Source: Rickettsiales bacterium (GTDB taxonomy: Bacteria; Pseudomonadota; Alphaproteobacteria; Rickettsiales; JABCZZ01). From it: DNA of 64,000 bases. The DNA lies in NCBI GenBank assembly GCA_035765535.1, contig DASTXE010000001.1, positions 62,001 through 126,000 on the forward strand. Reading direction: 5' to 3'. Below are positions 17,314-26,800 of the stretch, piece by piece. A program made the translations under genes and the position numbers. How positions within the stretch are numbered: position 1 is the first letter of the stretch; each line of letters opens with the position of its first letter. The notes under the pieces were generated by a model, which saw nothing but the letters and a program-made list of their open reading frames with translations, was not told where the DNA came from and searched no databases.

Positions 17314-18759
17314 ATGCGTCGTGTCGTAGCTGCGGGTATGATTGGTAACGGCTTGGAGTGGTATGACTTTGCCCTCTACGGTTACTTTGCCCCGGTTATC
17401 GGCAAACTCTTCTTTCCGGGTCAGGATGTTTTGCTCCAGATGATAGCGACCTTTGGCGTGTTTGCCGCAGGCTTTGTCATGCGTCCGCTGGGCGCAGTGT
17501 TTTTCGGCTATCTGGGCGATAAATTCGGACGTAAGTTTTCCCTGACTGTTTCCATGTTCATGATGGCATTTCCTACAGCGGCCATCGGCATGTTGCCTAC
17601 CTACGAGCATATAGGTATATGGGCACCGTTGCTTCTGACCTTCATCCGCCTGTTACAGGGGCTTTCCCTCGCAGGGCAGTTCAGCGGCTCGATCACCTTC
17701 GTGGTGGAACATGCGCCGATTGAGCGTCGCGGTATTGTTGGAAGCACTACCGTCATGAGCCTGTGCGCGGGTATGCTGCTGGGGTCGCTGACCGCAACAA
17801 TCTGCTCCTCCGCATTAAGCAAAACCGCATTTGAAACCTGGGGATGGCGCATCCCGTTCCTGCTGGGGCTGGGGATTGCCATTGTCGGTCTTTATATCCG
17901 CCATGGCACAGAAGAAAGCCCGCATTACGAACATGCGAAGAAAACGGGAAAACTCTCAAAAGCTCCCGTTGCTCATACGTTTCAGGGCCATGTAGTCGAA
18001 TTGCTGCGCGGTATCGGGGTGTATTTCTCGGTCACGGTGCCGTTCTATACGCTGACGGTATTTTCCAACTCCTATATGATTCTGGACAAGGCCCATGGAG
18101 GGCTGGGGCTTGCAGAAAGCAAGGCTTACCTCATTAACACAGGCTGTATGGTACTGATGTTGTGCATGGTGCCCTTTACGGCGCACCTGACGGATATATG
18201 GGGCCGCAAGCGCGTGCTGATGTGGGTTGCCACGGCTTATTTCCTGCTCGCGATTCCTATCTTTTTTGTTTTGAATGAAGGCAGTGCTGTAAATGCCTTG
18301 ATGGCTAACATGACGCTGACACTGATTGTCGGATTCTATATCGGTGCGGTTCCGGCGTTCCTGGTCGAACTGTTCCCGACGAATGTGCGTTACACAGGGA
18401 TGTCGATTGCTTATAACATAGCCGCTGTGCTTGGCGGTATGACACCGATGATTGAAACCTGGCTGGTTCGCGAAACCAGAGTGAAGACGGATATCGTGCT
18501 GGGACTTTATGTCGCATTATGTATCGGTGTTGCGTTCGCGGCATATCGTCTTGGCAGGCGCATTAGTCTGGCAGGTATAAGCCTCTTCCTGAAGTTGGTG
18601 TCCGCACTTGCAGTCATTGCGATCCTGATCGGCCCGTGGGCTATTATCAAGGAAGAAATGAATACGATAGCCGTCGCTGTTTATATTATGTTGTGTTCAG
18701 TAGTTTCCTTTATCGCATTTATCGGTTATCATGACGGCTATAAGGAAAAGCTGTCATAA
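17314..18759 (+). CDS. MFS transporter, metabolite:proton symporter type
   Basis: A 12-helix inner-membrane carrier of 481 residues. The opening GMIGNGLEWYDFALYGYFAP is typical of the metabolite:H+ symporter (MHS) branch, which includes ProP and alpha-ketoglutarate permeases. The signature loop between helices 2 and 3 reads GYLGDKFGRK (about 68-77), and TDIWGRKR is its second-half counterpart. The substrate is not determinable. It is transcribed in the same direction as tyrS, 87 bases away, and the SH3 gene follows. Confidence 0.85.
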   Translation: MRRVVAAGMIGNGLEWYDFALYGYFAPVIGKLFFPGQDVLLQMIATFGVFAAGFVMRPLGAVFFGYLGDKFGRKFSLTVSMFMMAFPTAAIGMLPTYEHIGIWAPLLLTFIRLLQGLSLAGQFSGSITFVVEHAPIERRGIVGSTTVMSLCAGMLLGSLTATICSSALSKTAFETWGWRIPFLLGLGIAIVGLYIRHGTEESPHYEHAKKTGKLSKAPVAHTFQGHVVELLRGIGVYFSVTVPFYTLTVFSNSYMILDKAHGGLGLAESKAYLINTGCMVLMLCMVPFTAHLTDIWGRKRVLMWVATAYFLLAIPIFFVLNEGSAVNALMANMTLTLIVGFYIGAVPAFLVELFPTNVRYTGMSIAYNIAAVLGGMTPMIETWLVRETRVKTDIVLGLYVALCIGVAFAAYRLGRRISLAGISLFLKLVSALAVIAILIGPWAIIKEEMNTIAVAVYIMLCSVVSFIAFIGYHDGYKEKLS

Positions 18760-18788
18760 TAAATACGCAGGATGTTAGGTAGCGGACG

Positions 18789-19289
18789 ATGATATCCTCT
18801 CGCAAGCTGGTATGGTATGGTGCGGTATGGGCTATGACAGCCCTGGGGGCGACGTTGCCTGCCATCGCCTCAGAAGATGCACCGCTTCCCGTTCCCCGTT
18901 TTGCTTCGCTTAAATCGGATGAAGTGAATATGCGCGTCGGTCCCGGTGTGCGCTATAACATCAACTGGGTCTACAGGCATGAAGGGCTTCCGGTGGAGAT
19001 CACCCGGGAATTCGGTGAGTGGCGTAAAATACGCGATGCGGATGGCACATCCGGCTGGGTGCATAAGCAGATGCTGCAGGGTAAACGCACCATGATTATC
19101 ACGCAGAAAATCGGGATATTGAGAAAGTCTCCGGATATGGCGGGCGTGCCGGTGCTTAAGGCCGAGCATAATGTGACGGGGAAATTACTTTCCTGCGAAA
19201 GCGACTGGTGCAAGGTACAGATATCGGACCGCAAGGGATGGATCCGCAAAGGCGATATATGGGGCGCCTTCAAGGACGAAAAATTCTAA
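18789..19289 (+). CDS. Exported SH3-domain protein
   Basis: A 166-residue exported protein of the COG3807 type. It has an N-terminal signal peptide (about 1-27, ending AIA-S). The first bacterial SH3 module covers about 38-90 (SDEVNMRVGPGVRYNINWVY, then GWVHKQML). A second, weaker SH3-like stretch lies at about 98-160 (IGILRKSPDMAGVPVLKAEHN, then DRKGWIRKGDIW). Such proteins are thought to bind cell wall or protein partners in the periplasm. It overlaps the convergent hemD by 4 bases. Confidence 0.8.
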   Translation: MISSRKLVWYGAVWAMTALGATLPAIASEDAPLPVPRFASLKSDEVNMRVGPGVRYNINWVYRHEGLPVEITREFGEWRKIRDADGTSGWVHKQMLQGKRTMIITQKIGILRKSPDMAGVPVLKAEHNVTGKLLSCESDWCKVQISDRKGWIRKGDIWGAFKDEKF

Positions 19290-19996
19290 GTTTTATGGCT
19301 GAAATACCGGTCGAAAAGCGTTACCTCACACCAAGGCAGAAGCTTTGACGCTTTTTCAGCAATAGCTTCGCTCAGGCAGAGCGCGGCAATATTGTTATGA
19401 GCCTCTGCAACTTCTCCAGCCATGGCAAGCTTGGCATAAGTGCTGACGGTATTTTGTGAAAAGAACATCACGGCGTCCACCTGCTGCAGTTGAATCGCTT
19501 TGCGTAGCGTGGGTGAGAAGCGGCGCATTTTCTGCGTATAATAAAGAATGACGGAATCTATATCAAAGCCGTCATTCACAAGCGGCGTCACAAGGTCGGT
19601 GCTGATTTCCCTGCCGCGTATATAAAGCAATGAGCCGTTATCCGGCGTATAATTGCTTTTGATATAATGCAGCAGATCGATGGCGGTTCCGCTGGCGAAG
19701 CTGACATTATAAAACCCTGCTTTCAGCGCTTCTTCCGCAGTGACTTTACCCACGGTGACAACGGGTACGGAACGGTTTTCATGCATGGCAGCGAATGCGG
19801 TGATCGCATGTTTGCTCGTGGCGATAATGACCTGCGGTTTGCGCTCCAGCGCGTGGGTGAGGGAAGCGGCGTGGTCCCACAGGCGACGGATGGAGAACAT
19901 CGGCTCAATGAGGCATGGAAATCCCTGCTTTTCAAGCGTACGTGCCAGTGCTTTCGCATCTGCTTTCGGGCGCGTGATAACCAGCGATCTGCTCAT
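19286..19996 (-). CDS. hemD: Uroporphyrinogen-III synthase
   Basis: Cyclises hydroxymethylbilane to uroporphyrinogen III in tetrapyrrole synthesis. About 236 residues, starting RSLVITRPKADAKALARTL, the usual HemD N-terminus. This family is poorly conserved, but VVTVGKVTAEEALKAGF and VMFFSQNTVSTYAKLA fit the two-lobed fold. The ATG at 19996 is preferred because a strong AGGGAGG ribosome site precedes it; a TTG at 20026 abuts hemC. It directly follows hemC. Confidence 0.85.
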   Translation of the reverse strand: MSRSLVITRPKADAKALARTLEKQGFPCLIEPMFSIRRLWDHAASLTHALERKPQVIIATSKHAITAFAAMHENRSVPVVTVGKVTAEEALKAGFYNVSFASGTAIDLLHYIKSNYTPDNGSLLYIRGREISTDLVTPLVNDGFDIDSVILYYTQKMRRFSPTLRKAIQLQQVDAVMFFSQNTVSTYAKLAMAGEVAEAHNNIAALCLSEAIAEKASKLLPWCEVTLFDRYFSHKT

Positions 19997-20026
19997 ACGT
20001 CCCTCCCTAGAAGATTTTGCGCGCAA

Positions 20027-20947
20027 TCAGGAATGCGCAAGACATTCCCTGCCGCCATTTGCAAGCAGTTCATGCGCAATTTCCTGGCCAATACTGACAG
20101 CATCTTTGGCAGCCCCGCTGCGGCTTGCTGCAACATATTTTACGCCTGCCGTGTCGGCGACCATGGCATCAATGCGTACAACATCATCCATGAACCTCGC
20201 ATAGCCTGCAATCGGGGTGCGGCAGGAGCCATCCAGCGTCGCAAGCATGCTGCGTTCTGTAATACCCGCAATATAAGTCGGGTAGTGGTTGACAGCCTGC
20301 AGCATGTCTAGCATGACGGTATTATCCTGCCTGCATTCGATGGCGATAATGCCTTGCCCTACGGCAGGGATAAAGACATTCGGGGCGAATACTTCCGTCG
20401 CGCGGTTTTCTACGTTCAGCCGCTTGAGTCCCGCCATCGCAAGCATGGTGGCATCCACGCCGCCTGCTTCAAGCTTGGCAAGCCTTGTGGCAACATTGCC
20501 GCGGAACGGCACAATAGTAACGTCCGGCCGTATAATCTTAATCTGTGCAGCGCGGCGAAGCGACGAAGTACCAACTTTCGCGCCGGCAGGAAGGGCGGCA
20601 AGTGTTTTTGCCTGCGGTGCGATCAACGCATCCCTTGGGTCTTCACGTTCGATCATCGCAGCAATAATCAGCCCATCTGGCAACACGGTTTCCATGTCTT
20701 TGAGCGAGTGCACGGCAATATCGAGACTGCCGTCGATCAATCCTTCTTCCAGTTCCTTCGTAAATAATCCTTTGCCGCCGATCTCGGAAAGGGAGAGATT
20801 GGTGTTCGCATCGCCCGTTGTGCTCATGGGAACGAGTTCAGCCGTTATATTCGGAAATGCGGCAAGCAGGTGCTGGCGGACGATCTCCGCCTGGACAATG
20901 GCAAGCGGGCTCCGGCGGGTGGCTATGCGTATATTAGATTGTGTCAT
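20027..20947 (-). CDS. hemC: Hydroxymethylbilane synthase (porphobilinogen deaminase)
   Basis: Polymerises four porphobilinogens into hydroxymethylbilane. 306 residues. It starts IRIATRRSPLAIVQAE and carries HSLKDMET (substrate-site Lys/Asp region), GTSSLRRAAQ and the cofactor-carrying Cys at about 240 in DGSCRTPIAGYA. It overlaps the upstream dcd stop by 4 bases and precedes hemD, so the three genes are probably co-transcribed. Confidence 0.97.
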   Translation of the reverse strand: MTQSNIRIATRRSPLAIVQAEIVRQHLLAAFPNITAELVPMSTTGDANTNLSLSEIGGKGLFTKELEEGLIDGSLDIAVHSLKDMETVLPDGLIIAAMIEREDPRDALIAPQAKTLAALPAGAKVGTSSLRRAAQIKIIRPDVTIVPFRGNVATRLAKLEAGGVDATMLAMAGLKRLNVENRATEVFAPNVFIPAVGQGIIAIECRQDNTVMLDMLQAVNHYPTYIAGITERSMLATLDGSCRTPIAGYARFMDDVVRIDAMVADTAGVKYVAASRSGAAKDAVSIGQEIAHELLANGGRECLAHS

Positions 20948-22068
20948 CGAAACTGTTTTGCGAGCTTGAGGCTCTGTCCCTGGTAATGTGAATTAAGATT
21001 TTGTCCGTAAAGATTATCCGGTCGCTCGGTCATACGCTCGTAGCGCAGCCAGCCGACAGTCTGTCCGTGTTCAAGCAGGAACGGTACTTCATGCGAACGT
21101 ACTTCCAGCACGGCGCGGCTGCTGCCTGCCTTGCCGGTGGCGGCGTCCCAGCCGAATCCGGGATCGACAAATCCGGCATAATGCACGCGGAATTCTCCGG
21201 CTCTCGTATCATAAGCCACCATTTCTGCCGCATAATCTGGCGGAGCAGCAACGGCTTCTTTCGTCATGAGAATATAAAATTCATCAGGGTCCAGCACGAG
21301 CGAAGAGCTTTTGCGTGCATGAATAGGCTCCCAGTAATCCAGCGGATCGTAGCCGCGATTTTCAAGGTCGATTCGACCGGCATGCTTGCGCGCGCGGTAA
21401 CCAATTAATGCACCTTCGCCGCCACTGCCCGCCAGATCCACCGTAAAGCGCAATAACCCCGCTTCTTCCGGCGCTATCCGCATATGCGCACGCCCATTCA
21501 CAACCTGTTCATCTTCAATAAGTGTCTGCCATTCGGCAGATTCCAGCGAAGCATTGCCGCGGCGGAAGCGTAACTGATTCAGACGCGTGCCGGTTTTAAC
21601 CACAATGCTGAAGCTGCGCGGGGCGATCTCAATATAGAGTTGGCCTTTATAGCCTTCTGGCAACTGGTCGAACACGGTGCTGCCATCCGCAATCAGACGC
21701 GTCAGGATGTCGAGACGGCCTGTGGAACTCTTAGGATTGGCAAATGCAGCCACATCTTCGGGTAGTGCAAGTGATTCCTGCAGTGGAATCATGTATATAC
21801 GGCCTTTTTCAAGCACGGCGCCTTCAGTCAGATCGATTCGGAACTTCTCGTAGCTCTCATCGATATTACGCATTTTATCCGCAACCGTCACACCTGCGCC
21901 GGGCAGAAAACTTGTGCTTACCGGATAGGCATAATGACCTAGGCGAAGATCAATGCTGGCAGGCTGTACCTGGCCTTCGGCAACAGGCGAGGAGGAAACA
22001 ATCTCGCCGCGCTCAATCATTTTGTGAATTTCCTGACAGGGAAGAATACCGGTTTTCTTAGGATGCAT
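20944..22068 (-). CDS. dcd: dCTP deaminase, long two-domain form
   Basis: Converts dCTP to dUTP for thymidylate supply. At 374 residues it belongs to the long alphaproteobacterial type (DCD N-terminal family), a duplication of the approximately 190-residue trimeric dUTPase-fold enzyme. Visible elements are QPASIDLRLGHYAY (about 32-45), FANPKSSTGRLDI, IEIAPRSF and, in the second half, FVDPGFGWDAATG and LEVRSHEVPFLLEHGQTVGWL. It lies between cdsA and hemC, where dxr is often found in this cluster. Confidence 0.92.
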   Translation of the reverse strand: MHPKKTGILPCQEIHKMIERGEIVSSSPVAEGQVQPASIDLRLGHYAYPVSTSFLPGAGVTVADKMRNIDESYEKFRIDLTEGAVLEKGRIYMIPLQESLALPEDVAAFANPKSSTGRLDILTRLIADGSTVFDQLPEGYKGQLYIEIAPRSFSIVVKTGTRLNQLRFRRGNASLESAEWQTLIEDEQVVNGRAHMRIAPEEAGLLRFTVDLAGSGGEGALIGYRARKHAGRIDLENRGYDPLDYWEPIHARKSSSLVLDPDEFYILMTKEAVAAPPDYAAEMVAYDTRAGEFRVHYAGFVDPGFGWDAATGKAGSSRAVLEVRSHEVPFLLEHGQTVGWLRYERMTERPDNLYGQNLNSHYQGQSLKLAKQFR

Positions 22069-22073
22069 TACGG

Positions 22074-22757
22074 TTATTCCCTTAAGGCTATGCCAATAAT
22101 CAGTGCAAGCAATGGTGCGGCAAACATATAACCGTCCAGACGGTCAAGCACGCCGCCATGACCGGGAATCAAACTGCCGGAATCTTTGACACCCGCGCGG
22201 CGTTTTACCCAGGATTTGAACAGATCGCCGCATTGCGCGATAATGGCAATGACCGGGCTGACCAGCAATGCAGCGACATAGGACTGCGAGACATTCAGGT
22301 AAGGTGCAAACAGCAGCCCCGTAAGCGTAGCTGCTGCGATGCCGCCAGCAAGACCTTCCCAGGTTTTATTCGGGCTGATGGTGGGAGCAAGCTTCGTGTG
22401 GCCGAGCTTCTTGCCCGTGAAATAGGCCCCTGTATCGGTGGCCGTAATCACGGCGCTTAAGGCGAGCACAATCTTAAATCCGAGCAATGCGTCACTCGCA
22501 GTGGTAATTGTGCGCAGCCACAGAATACATGCGCAGGGCAGGATGATATAAGGATAGCCGAAAACACGGAATGCGTTGATCTGGTCGGCCACAAGCGCGT
22601 CCCACTCCTTCATCATGATAATGGCTGCAGCAATCACAAGGCAGGAAAAGGCCACGCCGCCCATCCAGATACATAAAAGAGCAATAACACCCATCGCAAG
22701 GCCGGAAAACACACGCGCGCGCAGGTCGTTCCATTTGAAGCTAGCTTGAGGTGCCAT
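22074..22757 (-). CDS. cdsA: Phosphatidate cytidylyltransferase
   Basis: Integral membrane enzyme making CDP-diacylglycerol for phospholipid synthesis. 227 residues with about six hydrophobic segments. The signature near the C-terminus is present as KDSGSLIPGHGGVLDRLDGYMFAAP, and DTGAYFTGKKLGHTKLAPTISPNKTWEGLAGG supplies the central conserved region (about 122-155). The ATG lies within the last codons of uppS (17-base overlap), so translation is likely coupled. Confidence 0.96.
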   Translation of the reverse strand: MAPQASFKWNDLRARVFSGLAMGVIALLCIWMGGVAFSCLVIAAAIIMMKEWDALVADQINAFRVFGYPYIILPCACILWLRTITTASDALLGFKIVLALSAVITATDTGAYFTGKKLGHTKLAPTISPNKTWEGLAGGIAAATLTGLLFAPYLNVSQSYVAALLVSPVIAIIAQCGDLFKSWVKRRAGVKDSGSLIPGHGGVLDRLDGYMFAAPLLALIIGIALRE

Positions 22758-23460
22758 AACGCCTCTCGCGGTTGGAATATTCGACTAAAGCATCCTGAAG
22801 ATGCTGGCGGGTGAAATCCGGCCATAATACGTCGGTGAAATAAAACTCCGTATAGGCAGATTGCCACAGCAGGAAGTTGCTGATGCGCTGCTCGCCGGAC
22901 GTGCGAATGAGAATATCCGGGTCGGGGATGGCTTGGGTGTAAAGGAGCGAAGAAATCGTATCCTCATCGATAGCATCGGCCTGAAGCTTACCCTCTGCTG
23001 CCCGTCTGGCGATTTCGCGCGCCGCATGGACGATCTCCTGCCGTGAACCGTAGCTCAGCGCGACCACCAGCGTAAAGGTGGTGTTCTGCGCCGTCATTGC
23101 CTCTGCAGCATCGATCTGTTCAAGAATATCCTGCGAAAGCCTGCTGCGGTCGCCAATAATTTTTAGCCGGATACCGTTCTTGTGAAGCGTGGCGATTTCG
23201 CGCTTGAGATAGGCACGCAAAAGATCCATCAGATCGGTGACTTCAAGGACCGGGCGTTTCCAGTTTTCGGACGAGAAAGCGTAGATCGTCAGATATTCCA
23301 CGCCGAAATCACGGCAGGCGGTTAGCACCTCGCGTACCACTTCCGCGCCTTTCTTATGGCCCATGATGCGGGGAAGCCCACGTGACTTCGCCCAGCGACC
23401 GTTGCCGTCCATGATGATGGCGACGTGCTTGGGAATATTGGCGGGGAGGGAAGATGGCAT
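22741..23460 (-). CDS. uppS: Isoprenyl transferase (undecaprenyl diphosphate synthase)
   Basis: Cis-prenyltransferase that builds the C55 lipid carrier for wall and envelope glycans. 239 residues. IIMDGNGRWAKSRGLPRIMGHKKGA at about 15-39 carries the catalytic Asp and the diphosphate-binding residues. TIYAFSSENWKRP, SYGSRQEIVHAA and the C-terminal IRTSGEQRISNFLLWQSAYTEFYF complete the family pattern. It belongs to the pyrH-frr-uppS-cdsA row. Confidence 0.97.
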   Translation of the reverse strand: MPSSLPANIPKHVAIIMDGNGRWAKSRGLPRIMGHKKGAEVVREVLTACRDFGVEYLTIYAFSSENWKRPVLEVTDLMDLLRAYLKREIATLHKNGIRLKIIGDRSRLSQDILEQIDAAEAMTAQNTTFTLVVALSYGSRQEIVHAAREIARRAAEGKLQADAIDEDTISSLLYTQAIPDPDILIRTSGEQRISNFLLWQSAYTEFYFTDVLWPDFTRQHLQDALVEYSNRERRYGTSS

Positions 23461-23486
23461 GTGTTACGTAAGCTTTATTGAACGGA

Positions 23487-23508
23487 CGGGTATCCGGCCG
23501 GATACCCG
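23487..23508. repeat. Perfect 22-base palindrome between frr and uppS
   Basis: CGGGTATCCGG followed directly by its reverse complement CCGGATACCCG, in the 68-base gap between frr and uppS. No T tract follows on either strand, so it is not a classical terminator. It could be an operator or an RNA processing hairpin. Confidence 0.8.
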
Positions 23509-23528
23509 CGCGATGTGACTGCCATTTA

Positions 23529-24086
23529 TCAGGACGGCATTATTTCCTTTTCTTTCACGGCCAGCGTATCATCAATCTTCTTGATGAATTCATCCGTGAG
23601 CTTCTGGATTTCGTCGGACTTCTGGTGTAGTTCGTCCTTGGAAATGTCGCTGTCCTTCTCCAGTTTCTTGTAATATTCCATACCGTCGCGGCGGATATTG
23701 CGCACGGAAACTTTGGAGCTCTCGGCATATTTGCCGGCAATCTTGATAAGTTCCACGCGGCGTTCCTGCGAAAGTTCAGGAATCGGCACGCGCACGGTCT
23801 GGCCGTCGGCAGCCGGATTCAGGCCGAGATTTGCATTCGCGATAGCTTTCTCAACGGCTTTCATCATACCTTTATCCCACACCTGCACGCTCAGCAGGCG
23901 CGCTTCCGGCACGTTCACGTTGGCCACCTGATTCAGCGGCATCATGCTGCCATAAGCTTCCACCATGACGGTGTCCAGCAGGTTAACGGAGGCGCGGCCC
24001 GTGCGTAGGCCCGCAAATTCATGCGCCAGCGTTTTCATCGCGCCTTCCATGCGCTTCCTAAGACCGGATATATCGTTATCACTCAT
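23529..24086 (-). CDS. frr: Ribosome recycling factor
   Basis: Splits post-termination ribosomes together with EF-G. 185 residues, the normal length. Conserved stretches include [19 protein letters not shown] (about 19-37), [44 protein letters not shown], and the C-terminal helix [19 protein letters not shown] ribosome site precedes the ATG. It follows pyrH by 78 bases. Confidence 0.98.
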   Translation of the reverse strand: MSDNDISGLRKRMEGAMKTLAHEFAGLRTGRASVNLLDTVMVEAYGSMMPLNQVANVNVPEARLLSVQVWDKGMMKAVEKAIANANLGLNPAADGQTVRVPIPELSQERRVELIKIAGKYAESSKVSVRNIRRDGMEYYKKLEKDSDISKDELHQKSDEIQKLTDEFIKKIDDTLAVKEKEIMPS

Positions 24087-24164
24087 AATGTTATTCTCCT
24101 ATAAACAGATTCGTCGTTAGACTCGCCGGGTAGCATATACAAAACCGGTAATAACGACAAGTAG

Positions 24165-24887
24165 CTATTTTATAATGGTAAATTTACCTTCGCCGCAAGC
24201 GACGCGCAGGAATTCCCCGGCCTTATGGATGGAAAACACCACGATGGGAATGGAGTTTTCGCGGGCCAGCGAGATAGCGGAAGCGTCCATAACCTTTAGG
24301 TCGTTCTTCAGCACTTTGCTATAGCTCAGCGTATCGTAACGCTCAGCGTCCTTGTTCTTTTTCGGATCGTCGGAGTAAACGCCGTCTACCTGCGTGCCCT
24401 TGAAAATAGCGTCACAGCCCATTTCTGCCGCACGCAGTGCCGCTGTGGTATCGGTCGTGAAGAACGGGTTGCCGGTGCCAGCAGCGAAAATCACCACGCG
24501 GCCATGCTCCATATGGCGGATCGCGCGGCGGCGGATATAGGGCTCGCAGATTTCCATCATCTGGATAGCAGAAAGCACGCGTGTTTCCACGCCCATCTTC
24601 TCCAGTTCGTTCTGCAGAGCAAGCGCGTTGAGTACGGTGGCAAGCATGCCCATATAATCGGCACTTGCGCGTTCCATGCCGTGTTCCGCACCGGACATGC
24701 CGCGGTAAATATTACCGCCGCCCACCACAAGGCAGACTTCCGTGCCAACTTCGGTGACGGATTTCACCTCCGCGCAGATGCGGTGGATGATCTCCTGATC
24801 ATGGCCGTAACTGCCGCGCCCCATGAGAGCTTCACCGGAGATTTTCAGCAGGATTTTTTTGTATATCGGTTTTTTGGTTTCTTTCAT
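24165..24887 (-). CDS. pyrH: UMP kinase
   Basis: Phosphorylates UMP to UDP; a hexameric amino-acid-kinase-fold enzyme of 240 residues. [13 protein letters not shown] at about 10-22, [29 protein letters not shown], and [20 protein letters not shown] are all present. The tsf gene usually found upstream is not here; a DUF2333 gene lies on that side instead. Confidence 0.98.
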   Translation of the reverse strand: MKETKKPIYKKILLKISGEALMGRGSYGHDQEIIHRICAEVKSVTEVGTEVCLVVGGGNIYRGMSGAEHGMERASADYMGMLATVLNALALQNELEKMGVETRVLSAIQMMEICEPYIRRRAIRHMEHGRVVIFAAGTGNPFFTTDTTAALRAAEMGCDAIFKGTQVDGVYSDDPKKNKDAERYDTLSYSKVLKNDLKVMDASAISLARENSIPIVVFSIHKAGEFLRVACGEGKFTIIK

Positions 24888-24894
24888 AAGCTCA

Positions 24895-25854
24895 TCACTT
24901 TAATAAAATATTGCTCAGCTCTTTTAATTGCGTCCGTGCGCGCAGCAGGAAAAACCCCTGAACGGCCAGATGGTTGGGAATAAACTCGCTGGAAGGGTCG
25001 GCATTGAACACCATGAAATGGCTGATCCCGGCGCCTACGCGCAAGTTTTCCAACGTACGGTCCCAGGCATTCTGCAATTGTTTCTCTGCAATCAATCCTG
25101 CGAAGTCGTGTTGCAACTCACGCAGCAGCAGATAGTCAACATACATACGGCCTTTGACTGAATAAAAGATATCTGCGGCCTGCGTGTCAATCATATTATG
25201 CGACTGCTGCGTAATGTGACTATCAATAACAGCGGAGGAGGAGCCAAGATCGGTCGCGATACGCTCCAGTGCTTCCATCAGATTATCGGCGCGGCGGTCA
25301 AAAACGGCCTGACCCTTGGCAAGACGCTCATTATAGCTGCCCAGCAGGCGCAAAGCACCGATATATTGGTCTTCCGAAGGAGTCGTGGGGAGCAGGGAGG
25401 TAGAAAGGTCGAACACCCAGACATTAGGCGAGTATTTAAGCAGGCCCGCAGCTTTTTCAAGGTCCGGGTCAATCTGGCTGGAGCCGCGCTGGCGAGCGAT
25501 CTGGTCGGAAAGTTCAACAGCAAAACGCGCCAGTGAAGCCATCATCCCGCGCTGGAAGGCAGGCATACGGATGAGCATATGGCTCGGATAGAAAAAGGGA
25601 GCATTGGGCGTCCAGTGATGCTGGACCACTTCCCGGTCGATCAATGCTTCCATCAGGGCCACCGAATGGCTTCCGCCCTCTATGTCGAAACGCTTATCGG
25701 CAGTATAATCCGTGCGGTCGTCAATATGATTCACCCACAGCATGCCTATCGGATAATAAAGCAGCAGGAAAATAAGCAGGGCGCTCCCGGCATAAATCAG
25801 GATATAGCGTGGCCAACTCAGTATGGTTTTGAATATCCTGGTAATAGGTTCCAT
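24895..25854 (-). CDS. DUF2333 family membrane protein
   Basis: A 319-residue protein of unknown function from a family found in proteobacteria. One transmembrane helix lies at about 16-37 ([22 protein letters not shown]), and the rest is predicted to be periplasmic. Recognisable family segments are [37 protein letters not shown] and [14 protein letters not shown]. The ATG at 25854 is chosen because it starts the anchor; longer frames upstream have no membrane or family character and run into the divergent gene's leader. It ends 7 bases before pyrH on the same strand. Confidence 0.82.
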   Translation of the reverse strand: MEPITRIFKTILSWPRYILIYAGSALLIFLLLYYPIGMLWVNHIDDRTDYTADKRFDIEGGSHSVALMEALIDREVVQHHWTPNAPFFYPSHMLIRMPAFQRGMMASLARFAVELSDQIARQRGSSQIDPDLEKAAGLLKYSPNVWVFDLSTSLLPTTPSEDQYIGALRLLGSYNERLAKGQAVFDRRADNLMEALERIATDLGSSSAVIDSHITQQSHNMIDTQAADIFYSVKGRMYVDYLLLRELQHDFAGLIAEKQLQNAWDRTLENLRVGAGISHFMVFNADPSSEFIPNHLAVQGFFLLRARTQLKELSNILLK

Positions 25855-25987
25855 AAATGGTACGGATAGGGCAAATGATTGTCTTGGCAAACGGTTTATA
25901 CCCTTGTCGGGCGGTTGTAAAGTAATGTGTGGCGCATTCCGGGGCGCTGGGGTATATATCGGGAAAAGCGTTAACATTGGTGGGCTT

Positions 25988-26800
25988 ATGGCGGAGAAAT
26001 ATGCAATTGCGGCACTGTCCGCACTGGTTCTGGCGGCGCTGCCGTCTCTTGGTTTTGCAGACGAACAGGAATGGTACCGCCCACAGGCAGCCGCCAAATG
26101 GCAGATCCAGCTGGATGGAAAGGTAAACCCTTCTTATCCTGTTGAAATTTACGATATTGACCTGTTCGATGCTTCCGATGAGCTGATCCATAAACTTCAC
26201 GATTCTGGCAAGCGTGTGGTGTGTTATTTCTCAGCCGGCTCATCAGAAAAATGGCGGGAAGACTTCAGCCGTTTCCGTCCCTCGGATATGGGCAAGCCGC
26301 TCAAAGGCTGGGCAGGGGAGAAATGGCTCGATGTGCGCTCGCAGAACGTGCGTGAGATTATGGAAAGCAGAATGGACCTTGCCGTGCAAAAAGGGTGCGA
26401 CGGGATCGATCCGGATAACGTAGACGGTTACACAAATAAACCGGGCTTGCCCTTCACGGCAGAAGACCAGCTCAATTATAACCGCTTTCTTGCGCAGCAG
26501 GGGCATAAGCGCCACCTGGCGGTCGGCCTGAAGAACGATATGGGGCAAGCGGAAGCGCTGGCGGATGATTTTGATTTTTCCGTAAACGAGCAATGCTTCG
26601 AATATGACGAGTGCGACAAATTGGAACCGTTTATCGAGCGTAATAAACCGGTGCTGAATATCGAATATAAATCGCCCTATGTGAAAGATGTAAAAGAGCG
26701 CCGCAAGCTCTGCAAACAATCAAGGAATATGAAGTTCAGCACGCTTATACTGCCGCTCAAACTGAACGACAAATTCCGCTATAGCTGCCTTGAGGACTAG
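25988..26800 (+). CDS. Secreted GH114-type endo-alpha-1,4-polygalactosaminidase-like protein
   Basis: A 270-residue exported protein with a signal peptide at about 1-24 (ending GFA-D). The mature part matches glycoside hydrolase family 114 (TM1410 fold): WQIQLDGKV, IYDIDLFDAS, KRVVCYFSAGSSEKWREDF at about 77-95, and GCDGIDPDNVDGY at about 137-149, which holds likely catalytic acids; FDFSVNEQCFEYDEC follows. Family enzymes cleave galactosamine-rich polysaccharides. It stands alone, divergent from the DUF2333 gene. Confidence 0.82.
   Translation: MAEKYAIAALSALVLAALPSLGFADEQEWYRPQAAAKWQIQLDGKVNPSYPVEIYDIDLFDASDELIHKLHDSGKRVVCYFSAGSSEKWREDFSRFRPSDMGKPLKGWAGEKWLDVRSQNVREIMESRMDLAVQKGCDGIDPDNVDGYTNKPGLPFTAEDQLNYNRFLAQQGHKRHLAVGLKNDMGQAEALADDFDFSVNEQCFEYDECDKLEPFIERNKPVLNIEYKSPYVKDVKERRKLCKQSRNMKFSTLILPLKLNDKFRYSCLED

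Noticed and set aside
19997-20026. TTG start for hemD abutting hemC
   Set aside because: The ATG at 19996 has a strong AGGGAGG ribosome site and begins the normal HemD N-terminus.
25823-25987. N-terminal extension of the GH114 gene
   Set aside because: The extension overlaps the DUF2333 start and has no signal peptide, whereas the ATG at 25988 opens a standard one.
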